DNA from: Abelmoschus esculentus
Lineage: Eukaryota > Streptophyta > Magnoliopsida > Malvales > Malvaceae
Reading direction: 5' to 3'
Assembly (NCBI GenBank): GCA_035048815.1
Contig: JAUCBN010000047.1
Span: 10,134,001 to 10,198,000, forward strand
DNA: 64,000 nucleotides
In this document: positions 44,695 to 56,000 of the stretch, in pieces
Layout: each line of letters begins with the position of its first letter
How positions within the stretch are numbered: the first letter of the stretch is position 1
The notes under the pieces: generated by a model
What the model was told of the DNA's origin: nothing
Database searches by the model: none
The model's input: the letters and a program-made list of their open reading frames with translations, nothing else
Program-made: the position numbers and the translations under genes

Positions 44695-45540
44695 CTTGAT
44701 CTATCATCAATGGTAAAACGAGACCGGGCCATAATGTGATATGAATACGCCATCAACGGTAGAATGAGAACTTGTTTGCTTTGATCGAACAGGCAGGACC
44801 TGAAGTGTAAAGTTGAATCTTATCCACAACATCAACGGAGGGGTAAGATACAATTTCAGCAACTTGGATCCTACTCTTCCATCAACGGAGAAGTAGGATT
44901 GAACTTTAGTGATTTAGATCTGGTCACACCATCAACGAGGACAAGATCAAATTTCAGCAATTTGGACCCTGTTATGCCATCAACGGAAAAACATGACCGA
45001 GTTGGATCTATTCACTCCATCAACGGAGGGGGAAAGATCAAGTCTGTATCATACTACGCCATCAACGGAGAAGCATGATTAAATGGGATCTAGCCACACC
45101 ATCAACGGGGACGAGATCAAGTCTGTGATTTGGATCCTACTGCGCCATCAACGGAGAAACAGGACTGAGTTGGGATCTATCCACTCCATCAACGGAGGGG
45201 GAAGATCAAGTCTGGATCATACTACGCCATCAACGGAGAAGCATGATTGAATGGGATCTGGACACACCATCAACGGGGACGAGATCAAGTCTGTGATTTG
45301 GATCCTACTGCGCCATCAACGGAGAAGCAGGATTGAGTTGGATCTATCCACTCCATCAACGGAGGGGGAAGATCAAGTCTGGATCATACTACGCCATCAA
45401 CGGAGAAGCATGATTGAATGAGATCTGGACACACCATCAACGGGGACGAGATCAAGTCTGTGATTTGGATCCTACTACGCCATCAACGGACAAGCAGGAT
45501 TGAGTTGGATCTATCCACTCCATCAACGGAGGGGTAACAT
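44695..45540. repeat. Tandem stem-loop array with constant CCATCAACGG core (element M)
   Basis: About 18 units of 40-47 bp, each centred on CCATCAACGG, with a higher-order period near 167 bp (cores at 45017, 45186, 45353, 45520). In each unit the flanks pair: at 44868-44899 ATCCTACTCTTCC and GGAGAAGTAGGAT pair at 12 of 13 positions around ATCAAC. Other units use ATCATACT/GCATGAT or GATCT/AGATC arms. Tat/Ogre elements often carry tandem repeats here. Confidence 0.85.
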
Positions 45541-45599
45541 CAAGTTTGGAAATATTTGAACATCTGATTCAAAATGTGTCTTCAATTGATATCATGTAT

Positions 45600-45890
45600 T
45601 TTCTTTGCATTTTTCCCAAATGCACAGGGATCAACGGATTTGACTTGCCTTTACCGGTAGCCGTTTGCTCCGGGCTAGTTGTACCATTCCCCTGGGTACA
45701 ATCAGTTGGTACCAAGGATTTAATTCCTTGACCATTTATAACAATGGATTTCAATAGACATTTGAATGGTCTTTATCAATGCATTTTTCCCAAATGCACA
45801 GGGATTAACGGATTTGTTTTGCCTTTACCGGTAGTCGTTTGCTCCGGGCTAGCTGTACCATTCCCCCGGGTACAATCAGTTTATACCAAT
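45600..45890. repeat. Two-copy tandem repeat in the 3' region of M
   Basis: Two copies of about 115 bp spaced about 172 bp apart (near 45606 and 45777), with shared TTTTTCCCAAATGCACAGGG, TGCCTTTACCGGTAG and CGTTTGCTCCGGGCTAG. 45890-46930 has no recognised feature. Confidence 0.85.
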
Positions 45891-46934
45891 CACAAGATTG
45901 GATTTTTTTCAAAGGGTTTATCTTCTTTCGACCATTCACAAAAATGGATTTTAGAAGGACATTTGAATTGTTCAATATCTTGTTTCTGCATGTCTTTTGC
46001 GATTTTTCATTTCATTTTTTTCAACATCATTTTTTATTTTTTTTTTCAAAATAATTTTGATTCACATGTACTATCTGTACAAATATGTAAAAACGAGATC
46101 TGCATGACGATCTAATCCTCAACATAGCCGCCGAAAGGGCAAAGTTCTGACAAAATTGACCTACCACCATTGATGGAGGCGACATTGGAAAAATTTGTTT
46201 CTACTACTCCATAATGGGTAGTTAGGACCTGAAAACAAAATAAAATTTAGTTAGTAATCATTCAAAATTCTAGAGTCGTTACCTGAAAAATTTGTCTTGT
46301 CTTAGCCTTCTCGGGGCTAAAGGTTGGTCATCGTGTTGTTGTCCCCCAGATTGAGGTCATTCGATCTCTTTTGCGAACCTGTTTGCATGTACAAGCAAAA
46401 AAATATGTATCATGAATGCTCTTAACTTGATGCTCAATGCATGCAAAACCTAAATGCATGGTGTTTAAATATAAAATGCTCGAATGCATGAATGACATGA
46501 TTTTTCAAGGGGTGCCCCTGATTCCACTGATCATAATGGAAGATGCTTGAACTTCTCTATTTTGGTCTCCTTTCTCGAAATCTTTTCTCAAAATGGATGC
46601 CCCAAACAAATTTAACAATCTGAACCTTTAAAGTGCAGAAATTCATATGGTCATGTTGCTCTATTAAGGTAGTCTCTATCTTCTGAATTTGGGTCGCTCA
46701 ACATTCAACCGCAAAATTTTACACAAAATATATTTTCATTGCAACTTGTAGTTTTATGCCCTTACAAAAGACTCTCGCTACCAGTGGGCTTAGGCTAGCA
46801 AGATAGTTCACAAAAACATCTCATTGAAAGAGATGAAAGCTACAAGCGACCTACTATGGTCAAGGTAGAGCAATATCTTAGCCTAGCAGGCATAATTTAC
46901 TTTTGTACAGCTTAAAACGACAATATTGCCATTC

Positions 46935-48476
46935 TTAATTAGTTTCTTCATGCTTCGGCAAGGGATCCTTATTCGTGGACGTTTCAGCCGAGTCATCAAA
47001 TCTTATTACTCCAAGCTTGATAAGCTTTTCCACCAGCCTCTTGAAACCGAGGTAATTTTCGATTGAATGCCCCACTTGTCCTGCATGGTAATCGCATCTT
47101 GCATTGGCATCGTACCACTTCGGAAAAGGGGGTTGTACCGGGGCTTGATAGAAGGGTGATACCACGTGTTTATCATATAACTGTTTGTGTTGCTCTCCAT
47201 AGGACATTGGTAATTGAGTAAATTCTTGCTTTTCAAAATTCTTCCTTTGATTGAAATGTTGGTTTGAGGAGTTATAAGTATCGGTAGCTGCAGTTTGTGT
47301 CATCGTTACAGGCTTGGAATAATTCACATTATAGACTCCCGAAGAATTCACTTCACTGTCCTTCTTCCCTAACTTTCTGTGGGATGAACTTCCACCGGCA
47401 TCAATTCTGCCACTCCTGATGGCATTCTCGATGAGCTCACCAGATAGCACCAGATCAGCGAAATTGGTGGTTGCGTTGCCTATGAGGCGATCCAGGATTG
47501 GGCCCTCCAAGGTTTGGATGAATATAACCACCGTCTCTTTTTCACTAAGAGGAGGTTGAACTTGTGCTGCTACATCCCTCCAGCGTTGTGCGTACTGTCT
47601 AAAGCTTTCGTTAGACCTTTGCTTCATGTGTTGCAAAGTCAAACGGTCTGGTACCATATCGCTAACATGCTTATATTGCTCCAAAAAGGCTTTAGCCAAG
47701 TCTTTCCATGACTTTATCTGATAACGATTCAATTGATTGTACCATTTAGTGGCGGATTCCGTTAAACTATCTTGAAAACAGTGTATCAGTAACTTATCAT
47801 CCCTGCCGTATCCTGTCATTCTTCGACAAAACATAGTAAGATGGGCTCGAGGGTAACTGGTCCCGTCATATCTTTCAAATTCTGGGATTTTGAATTTTGT
47901 GGGTAACACCAGATCTGGGACGAGGCTGAGTTCATTTGCATCGAATCCAAGGAATGCGTCTTCAACCTCCATAGCTTCCATCTTTTCTTTGAGTCGTTTG
48001 CATCGCTCCTCGATTTCTTTCGAAGTCTCGATCTTTGGTTTCTCTGCTTCGATCAACTGATCAAGTTCTGAGACAAAATTTTCAGCTTGGTTGCCCCCAA
48101 GTTTGGCTTCTGATGTGGAGGGCATGTTCATAGGGCCAAATGTGTCGGTTGGATGCAATGGTAACTTTCCTTTAGAAAAAACCACCTGTGGATGAGCCTC
48201 CGATGGTACTTTGGTTTGAAGAGGAGTAAAACCTGAAGGGTATATAGGATCTCCAATCATATCAGCAGTATTTGCCTCTGGGTTGGCAACAGACACATCT
48301 TCTTGATTGAACCCGAGCATTTGTGCTAGTTTCCCGAGCATTTCTTGTTGAGATCTTGCAATCTGGTCTTTCATTTCTTGTCGAGCCTTGGCTAATTGGT
48401 CTTCCACTTTTCGTGTTAAATCATCTTGTAGATCCTTCTGAGTCTGCTCGATCTTATCTAACCTGTCCTCGCTCAT
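46935..48476 (-). CDS. Element M gag protein (Tat/Ogre-like)
   Basis: 513 residues, open from ATG at 48476 to the stop at 46935. N-terminal coiled coil (about 1-55, Lys/Glu/Gln-rich heptads); a linker; the retrotransposon gag core (about residues 190-350: FKIPEFERYDGTSYPRAHLTMFCRRM, KWYNQLNRYQIKSWKDLAKAFLEQY, RQYAQRWRDVAAQVQPPLSEKE); and a C-terminal CDYHAGQVGHSIENY motif. In relatives I recall, the last Tyr is Cys, so the metal-binding knuckle may be damaged. The rest looks able to form particles. This is the only intact transposon ORF in the window. No polymerase follows, so movement needs a helper. Confidence 0.9.
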   Translation of the reverse strand: MSEDRLDKIEQTQKDLQDDLTRKVEDQLAKARQEMKDQIARSQQEMLGKLAQMLGFNQEDVSVANPEANTADMIGDPIYPSGFTPLQTKVPSEAHPQVVFSKGKLPLHPTDTFGPMNMPSTSEAKLGGNQAENFVSELDQLIEAEKPKIETSKEIEERCKRLKEKMEAMEVEDAFLGFDANELSLVPDLVLPTKFKIPEFERYDGTSYPRAHLTMFCRRMTGYGRDDKLLIHCFQDSLTESATKWYNQLNRYQIKSWKDLAKAFLEQYKHVSDMVPDRLTLQHMKQRSNESFRQYAQRWRDVAAQVQPPLSEKETVVIFIQTLEGPILDRLIGNATTNFADLVLSGELIENAIRSGRIDAGGSSSHRKLGKKDSEVNSSGVYNVNYSKPVTMTQTAATDTYNSSNQHFNQRKNFEKQEFTQLPMSYGEQHKQLYDKHVVSPFYQAPVQPPFPKWYDANARCDYHAGQVGHSIENYLGFKRLVEKLIKLGVIRFDDSAETSTNKDPLPKHEETN

Positions 48477-49391
48477 CTTTTTCGTCTTAAGTCGAGTTCC
48501 GTAGGGATGCTGAATTGTCGTCTGGTCCAGTATTGCTGAGACAGGGGACCCCCAGCATTAGCACTAATATTATAACAATGAATGCATGTGAATGCATGGT
48601 GCATGACTTAGATGTGAAAGTATCGATTCAAAAATGGTTCTCGAATCCACCATTCGAAATTTGTTCACAACTTTGAATGTTGTATTAATATCTAGAGTGC
48701 TAGATTTTCTCCCGAAATATTTTAAATTAAGAACCAATCGTGAATCAACACTTCATGCTCGTGAAGTGCAGAAAATTAAAACATGATCACAGTATTGATG
48801 CAAAATGAATGATTATGGTATATTATGATGCATTCAAAAAGAAATAAAGTTGATTCACATTGAAATAAATAAATTAAATTGCAAATATAATAACAATAGA
48901 TAAATAAGCCGTAAATAAAGGCAACAAAGCCTAAAAGGTTAGTGACAAACGGGCAGAGTTTCGGCTTGAGTGCTCTAAGGGGTAGGCTTCTAGGTCTCAC
49001 TATATGTGGTTCGGTTCTAGAAGGTACCCGAACAGTACTTATTACCCTACTAAGGATAATAAGTACGATTCAGGGGGATACGTTTCTCTAAGTCTATGCG
49101 GAGACGTAGGTCTCACGAAGACAGAGGGAAAAATATCCCGAAAGCAATTCACCATCCTACACGGAGGCGGAACCTCACGAAGGAGTGGTTTCATGCTCCC
49201 ACTTAAATGGACGGAGCCCGGGTTGAGAGCTCATGAAAATGGGGAGACCTGGAAAAAAAACATTTAAAAATATTAGTAAACATTTTAAAATAATAAAATA
49301 AAGGATCACAAAATTAAAAATAAACCGAATTTATATTTTCAATTCATTAAATAAAATGTAACCGATTTTAGGCTCGACTCTCTAAAAATCT

Positions 49392-49409
49392 TCCCCAGCG
49401 GAGTCGCCA
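49392..49409 (-). promoter_or_regulatory. Primer binding site (element M)
   Basis: TGGCGACTCCGCTGGGGA on the minus strand, two bases from the LTR end. This is the type found in Tat/Ogre elements, reported as tRNA-Arg. Confidence 0.75.
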
Positions 49410-49411
49410 GC

Positions 49412-50779
49412 TGTAATCACCGGTTTTGGTCCGGGGAGTCGCCACCAATCATTTTCCGGTGCGATTGGAACACCAAATTCATAGGTATGCGAACCAGAGC
49501 GGATTCGGGAGTCTGTTACGCGTGGGGAAGGGTGAGCACCCCCACAACGCCCAAAATTGGCACCTTCGGTTACGAAATATTTTATATGATCGAAAATATA
49601 AATTTAGTATTTAAAATTGTGATAAAAAAATGATTAGTAAATATTTAATAAAAAAATAATAATAAAAGGAGATAATAATAATTTTAGAAAAATTACAGGG
49701 GCCAAACCTGCAAAAACATAAACTATTAGGGTTAAAATATCAAAATTAGGGGGTAAAATTAAAAAACACGAAAATATAGAGCTAAATTGCAAAAACAGTG
49801 ACTAAAATTGAAGAGAAAGTAAACTGAGATGCTGAAGTGCGAACACGCTGGAAAAAGAGGGACCATGCGCATAATTTCACCATTTTTGCGGGTTAACGCG
49901 CGGGTCGGATCCTGGACGGGTCTGGTATGTGGGTATGGAGCCTCAAAACGACGTCGTTTTGGGCAATATCCACCTGCACCAAAACTACGTCGTTTTGGTT
50001 GATGTATAAATACCCTTGCTTAATGAAAATTTCACCTCATTTCTCATTGATTCCAAACAAATAAAAACAGAGCTTTTATAAGCTCTTTGGTTCTCTGGAT
50101 CTTCGGCACCGGACCACCGTGGCCGCCTCCGCTCCGGCCATCACTCACGGCCGCCGTCGCCGGTGACGGAAATCGAAAAGTTTACACTTTTTCCGAAGCG
50201 TCTCGACGTGGAGAGTTCGATTCTGGGGTTGGATTTTTGAAAGAACATCCGCACAATACTAGATCTGAGAGATAAGTTTCGTATATAAAGTTTTTTACCT
50301 TGTTTTTTTCTCGGTTTTTTGCTCCGATTTAAACTCTGGTCTTCGATTTTTTTTGTTTTCGAATATGGGTTGTTTGCTCTGAAGATTTGGCTCGAATATC
50401 TCCTTTTTTTTCTATTCGATTGTTCATGTCCATTACAGATCTGATTTTGGGTATATATAACCCATATTTTTTATCATAAAATATACATAATACCACTAAT
50501 TCATATCTAATCTTCTTCCACTTTGCAGGTTCGATTGACAAGGGCGGTGGCTGCAGACGATGGGCGGTGGCCGGCCATCTCAACCAATGAGGTTAGCGCG
50601 TGTGATTCACGCTCGAATCTGAGTGGTCCACCAAGGCGGCGGCGGCTGGGAAGGGATAAGGAGGCTAGGGTTTAGTTCATCATTAGGGTTAGGTTTAGTT
50701 TGGGCTGCGGGTTTGATTTGTATGGGCCTGTAATGTTTAAATAATGGATAAGGGTTTTAATTGCAAATGGGTTATTACA
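49412..50779 (-). repeat. Element M 5' LTR
   Basis: 1368 bp. The minus strand contains GGGTTATATATACCC (TATA-like, near 50450-50465). Confidence 0.93.
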
Positions 50780-50784
50780 AGTAT

Positions 50785-52427
50785 CTCTGAGATATCTCAA
50801 AATTTTCACAATTATTATCCAGAGTTTGACTTTGGATTATTTTGTGAATCTGCTTAAACTACTCATAATAAGAAACACTATTTTGTCTAATACAATTCAC
50901 TTAGATTATATATGACATTTGCATATTCCATTTCAACAAGTATTAGCTCGTATTTGGAGTTCTGGCTATATCGAAAACATCATGGCCAAACTTCTTTTTC
51001 CATGTACTATGACTTTATTAATATGAGACCTTTAAGTGATTGTTTGATTTGGATACCCAAAATCAAATCTATCAATCTCATATTTACCATATCATTGTAC
51101 GTCATCAACATAGGATCATATATCCTAATCGGTTTGACAAATCATCCCTTGTCACACTTACTTGTCATCATGCCAATATCTTTGTTTCAACCGTTTGTTG
51201 AACATGTGAACTCTTTTCCATATCCATAGTTCGTTTTACAAAACTTGGATCAACTTCTCTGGGAAGTACATTTAAAGAATTAATCATTCTTTTTCATTAT
51301 CATATTTTTCTATAAAAATGATATTCGTTGTTATGTTTCATATAGCCAATGAAAATATTGTCCACTTATTTTCATTTTCTTTAGTAATGAAATATTACCT
51401 TGGTGTGACACCCCTACATTTTTATGTAGTTGTAGGAAGGGGTTCTTCCGTATCTATTATTTGATGAATCTTTTAACCGTGATAGGAAGAATCAAGTACT
51501 TGATAGCGTTAATTAGTTTTGATCCTAATTTAGTAAGATCATAGTTATTTCTCCATCTCTCTAGGCTAGGTATTTTTTATTGTTAGAAATTGGTTTCTCA
51601 GATGATTTTTATTTTCTATAAATGGATGAATTAATTTGGTGATTCTTAGTTGTCTTTCAATCTTATACTTAGTTTCTAATTTGAGAGGTTGGAATTCATC
51701 TTTGGTTTGAAGAAATAAGGTTTGGTTAATATTGCTATGCTGTATTGGATTTTATGAGTATTGCTACTGCCTATACTCTTGGTAGCTACAAATACAATGG
51801 TGGATAGTCTTTGATCTATGATAGTTCATGGGATTGTTCTTCTGAATTAATTGAAAATTATAGTGACTGCTTCTTAGTGATTGAGACGTTCAAAGTTTAG
51901 TTGTAGTTTTCTATTCATGATTGATCTGAATTGGATTTTTTAAGTTTATTATTTGTTGATCTTTTAATGAGGGATATATGAGTTAAAATGGCTCTGGCTT
52001 GCTGTTAATGTTGTTATTCAATGATGGCTACATTACTACTTTAGGAGTTTATTGTTTTTACTTTTTCTGCAAGAATAGATGAAGTTTTGGTTTAACATTC
52101 AAATTTGGAAGACAGAAAATATTTGAGGATTGTATAGTGTTTAACAACCTTACACTCCTTAACCAGATATAAGAGGATGTTTTCTTGCCCAAGAGAGGCT
52201 TTAGATTGCATCCAAGAGTTCGTAGCTTAACCTTCTTTCTCCCAACAAAAAGAAGGATCAAATAAGTGACAAAGGAAGACAATGAAGTTGGAAGAAGAAG
52301 AATTTTCAAAAAATTTTAGATGAAAATTTTGGGGGAAAATGAAAGAACCAGAAATGAAGAATAATGAAGAAGTTTCAGTTCTAGTGGAATGTAACTGCAT
52401 TAAGCATACAACCTATAAAAATGAGCA
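50785..52427. other. Remainder of element K (to about 51.4 kb) and unassigned sequence
   Basis: Continues the sequence interrupted by M. No ORF with recognisable homology and no second K LTR. From about 51.4 kb I see nothing assignable. Confidence 0.4.
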
Positions 52428-52860
52428 TTAAATTTTCATGTAAATTTTGCTATATTTGCCACATGAACCAATTGAAAGAAATTTTTTGATGTCGAGCAAG
52501 CCATTATTTGAATTGAATTCTGGGTTACCTGGCCAAGCTGCTCCGGTCTTGATACATGCTGCTATGAGTAGCCATATCAAAGCTGGCCATGTTCCACCAT
52601 TATGGTATCTCCACCGTGTATTATTTGGATCGAATCCAATAAGAGTTCTCCAATTATGATCCTTCAGCGCTGGATAAACGATCTTCAAAGCTATCTCTCC
52701 TATCAATTCCTCTCAACGCTCTTCAATCAAATCCATAATTGCAATTGCTTGTGCAGGTGTAACTAGTGGACTCAAGATCGTAATGCAGTTTCCAACCAAA
52801 AATCAACGGAACTCAAGATATTTTCTTGACCAGTACACTGCATAAAATTCAAATATAAGA
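52428..52860 (-). pseudogene. Neutral/alkaline invertase fragment (GH100)
   Basis: Minus strand. Encodes VGNCITILSPLVTPAQAIAI and DLIEER, a TGA stop where Trp is expected, then EELIGEIALKIVYPALKDHNW, DPNNTRWRYHNGGTWPALIW and AACIKTG. These are the C-terminal catalytic-domain blocks of plant neutral/alkaline invertases, which split sucrose; the wording is closest to the organelle-type branch. After AACIKTG homology fades. No N-terminal part is present. A dead fragment, either captured or left from a duplication. Confidence 0.75.
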
Positions 52861-52897
52861 TTTAGAAGTACAAAAAGAGTGAAAGAAGTCGGCTGAA

Positions 52898-53060
52898 TGT
52901 TAAGATTAGTTGTTAATTAGATATAATTAGTTAGAATAAACTGCTAGTTGTTAGGTTATTAGTATTTGGCTTTAAATACATTGTAATGGGTTGGATAAAA
53001 TTACAAGTGTTCATATTCATTCAATAAAAAAATCTCAGATTACTCCTCTAAATCCCTAAC
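52898..53060. repeat. Short LTR-like repeat L, copy 2
   Basis: 163 bp, almost identical to 40949-41113, with the same abrupt ends and no TSD. Confidence 0.6.
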
Positions 53061-56000
53061 TTCTTTCATATATTCCATCGTTCCTTTGTTACTTCAGTCA
53101 CCATGCCTGAGTTTTCACAACCACATAAGCTGTGGAGGTTAAAAAATTGAGTGAGGGAGGTGGAGGTTAAAAAATTGAGGGAAAGTTTTTATTTTTTGTT
53201 GGTAGAGAGTTTAGGAAAAATACATTTGAGTTATCGAATTGGGTATGTAAATTTTTAGTTCATTTATAAATTATTTGATTAGTAACGAATAATTTTATAT
53301 TTATTAATCTTATTAACTATAAATATATAATTAGTATATTCAAATAAAATAATAAATATTTTTTAGTTAAAGTATTTGGTCTGTAGATCAATTGACATGT
53401 GGCATTTGATCAATTGTAACATATTTATTTATCTTCGAGTAAGAAATGTATGTTAGTTGTACCATGTTATTAATTAAGTTTAATTTATTAAATACATGAT
53501 GATCAATATTATTTTCATCGTCAATGGATGGTGACGGAGGAGCCATCTGCTTGTACTTTTCTTCATTTACAATAGGCGAGATTTTATAATGTTATATTTG
53601 TACATGACTATAAGGTGATCCCCACATTGATTGAACACTAGAGACCATAGATCTACACATTTCATTTTTCAATCGAGGAGTGCACATTAACCCTACAAGA
53701 TATAACTTTATAGCTTGGTGTCCCATAAATAAAAATAAGGTTGTGGGTTAGGATAAATACGATGTATATACGATATGCCACCAATTCTTTAGGAAAATCC
53801 TTTAAGAAACTGACACAAAAGGGTTATATATGAAGGTAACTTGGTTAGAAAATATATTCGGGGTAACCTAGGACTCAACCCGTGAAGAAGATGTATGCGA
53901 ATCACATATTTATATCCTACAACTCATTTGGTAGAGTATTAATGTTGGATAAATTTGATAATCTTGTGCACACACAGTTTTTGGCACTATTGAAAAATTT
54001 TCATCAAACTCTTTCGTATAGCTGAGGCTCTGTGATATTGAAAGTCTTACACCATAAAATGTACAAGGTTTTTATTGTTATAAATGAGAAAAATATACGA
54101 TATTAATAGATATTTTCTCTTGGAGTGGTATCGACTGTCATATTTGACACTTATAGTCCATAACTCAGTTGAGTTTTCACTTGCTGGAAGGTAATACTAA
54201 AATAAAAGTGTATAATGTGTATTTTTTATTAAAATTATTTTAAATTAGTAATTTTTTTTGGTTTTTGTACAGGTGGCGGCATGATTTGAGAAAAGCAGTA
54301 TGATACACAACAACATTGTTGATGTAAGACTAGAAAAATAAAGTATTAAAGTTGGTTTAAAGTAAATTCTTATGAACCCCAAAATTGTTGGTGTTAATAT
54401 TAATTTTTTTGACAATTCATTTGGATATCGTATGAAGATGCGGATATACAATGTAATTCCTTGACCCGGTCTAGACATAACCCGACTTAAATGAGTTATA
54501 CTGGAAATATCAAAACAAATCCGGGAGGACCCGATTCGATAAATGACATTTTTTATCTTGTCTAAATCATTTAATTAGGTTCCTAATTGCGCATGCATTA
54601 CTCGTGTTCGATTTCAACCTAAACGGACGTCAAACGAGTCATAATTTGAACTATCAAGCAAAAATGACCAAAATATAATTTTATAAACTTAGAAATCAAT
54701 TTTGTCAAATTAAAGTTACCAACTTGAAATTAAGTCTATTACATGCTTGTAGGTAAAATTTTAACTCAAAACGACAACCGTAACTTATACAAACATCAGG
54801 AATTAAAACATAAAGAAGCAAAACTTCATTTGAGGCCACTAACCAACATATAAAGAAGCTTGTGCTTTTGCTGCGGACTTAAAATTGGCCGGAGACAATG
54901 GTTGAAGGAAGGTCGTAACCGAGGAAGATTTAATGACTGTGGTGAACAAGTTAAATGCTGCTATCTTGGACAAATCTATGACTGCCTGTTACCTTCAGGA
55001 GGCCCACTGTTACTTTAAGGAGGCCCACAGTTTACTTTAGTCTAGTTCTTCTTTTATTGTTTCTCATGTAAGTCCAGTGACAAATCGAGTAACACATTAG
55101 CTTTCTCATTGGGCCTTTACTTTGGATCATTCTTTTTATTTTTTATTTAAAATTTTGATATGTATTGAACAATTTGTATTTGAGGATGTCATTTATAACT
55201 AAGTAATTTATTTGGTTTTTCTAAAAAAATAAAATAATTAACATACCGATATGGCTAACTAAGGTATCGATAAGCCTATGTGACAGCAGTCTGTAGATTT
55301 TTGTAATAATAAATGCACTAGATAAAATTTAGATCATTCCAACTTTTAATCTTCCTAAATTCAAGACATTTCTCTCTCGTATATGGGCTAACTAGGGTTC
55401 TTTTTGTTAAGGTTATTCTTTTGTTTTATAGGTTAAAATTGCATGTTGTTTTTATTTTCTTTGTTAATTTTTAATATTTAGGTTGTTTTTTCTCCCTCTA
55501 ATCTTGTTATTCTCATTAGGGGTGTTCAAATTCAGGTACCTAAAATATCGGCCCATGTTCCGACCAGAATTATTTTTTTAATTTTAAATTTAATCTTTAA
55601 AAAATACATAATATATAAAAGTTCGAATTACATAATCCAATATCCAAACATACAATTTGAATACCATAGTTATATAATCTAAACATAAAGTTTGAGACCC
55701 AAATTATATAATCTAATTCGAAACAAAACATATGCCTAAGGGATTTTTTTAATATTTTTAATTAGTTTAATTTATTTTAATATATAAATAATAATAAAAG
55801 AAAAGATGTAAAATTAGAAAATAAAGTTTATTATTTGATATTTTTAATTAGTTCAATTTATTTTAATAAAATAATGCATATCTAAACACTTGAAGTTCGA
55901 ATTTTGTAACTCGTAAAATTAAATTTGTTATTTTACAATAAATCTTAATTTCCTTTTTACAACGAGTGCTTTTTTTTAAATTAAGTTTGAGAGATCTAGA

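Larger units (their letters stand above)
42945..50779 (-). mobile_element. Element M: young non-autonomous Tat/Ogre-like LTR element
   Basis: 7835 bp, minus strand, perfect TSD AGTAT (42940-42944 and 50780-50784). LTRs of about 1.37 kb differ at roughly 11-12 bases plus three small indels by eye (under 1%), making it the youngest insertion here. Order on the minus strand: 5' LTR, primer site, about 0.9 kb leader, gag, 2.6 kb noncoding region with hairpin arrays, polypurine tract, 3' LTR. No protease, RT, RNase H or integrase. Confidence 0.93.

Noticed and set aside
42947..50275. Short frames repeated in both M LTRs (at 42959 and 49426, 43577 and 50087)
   Set aside because: They are duplicated because they lie in the LTRs; noncoding LTR sequence.
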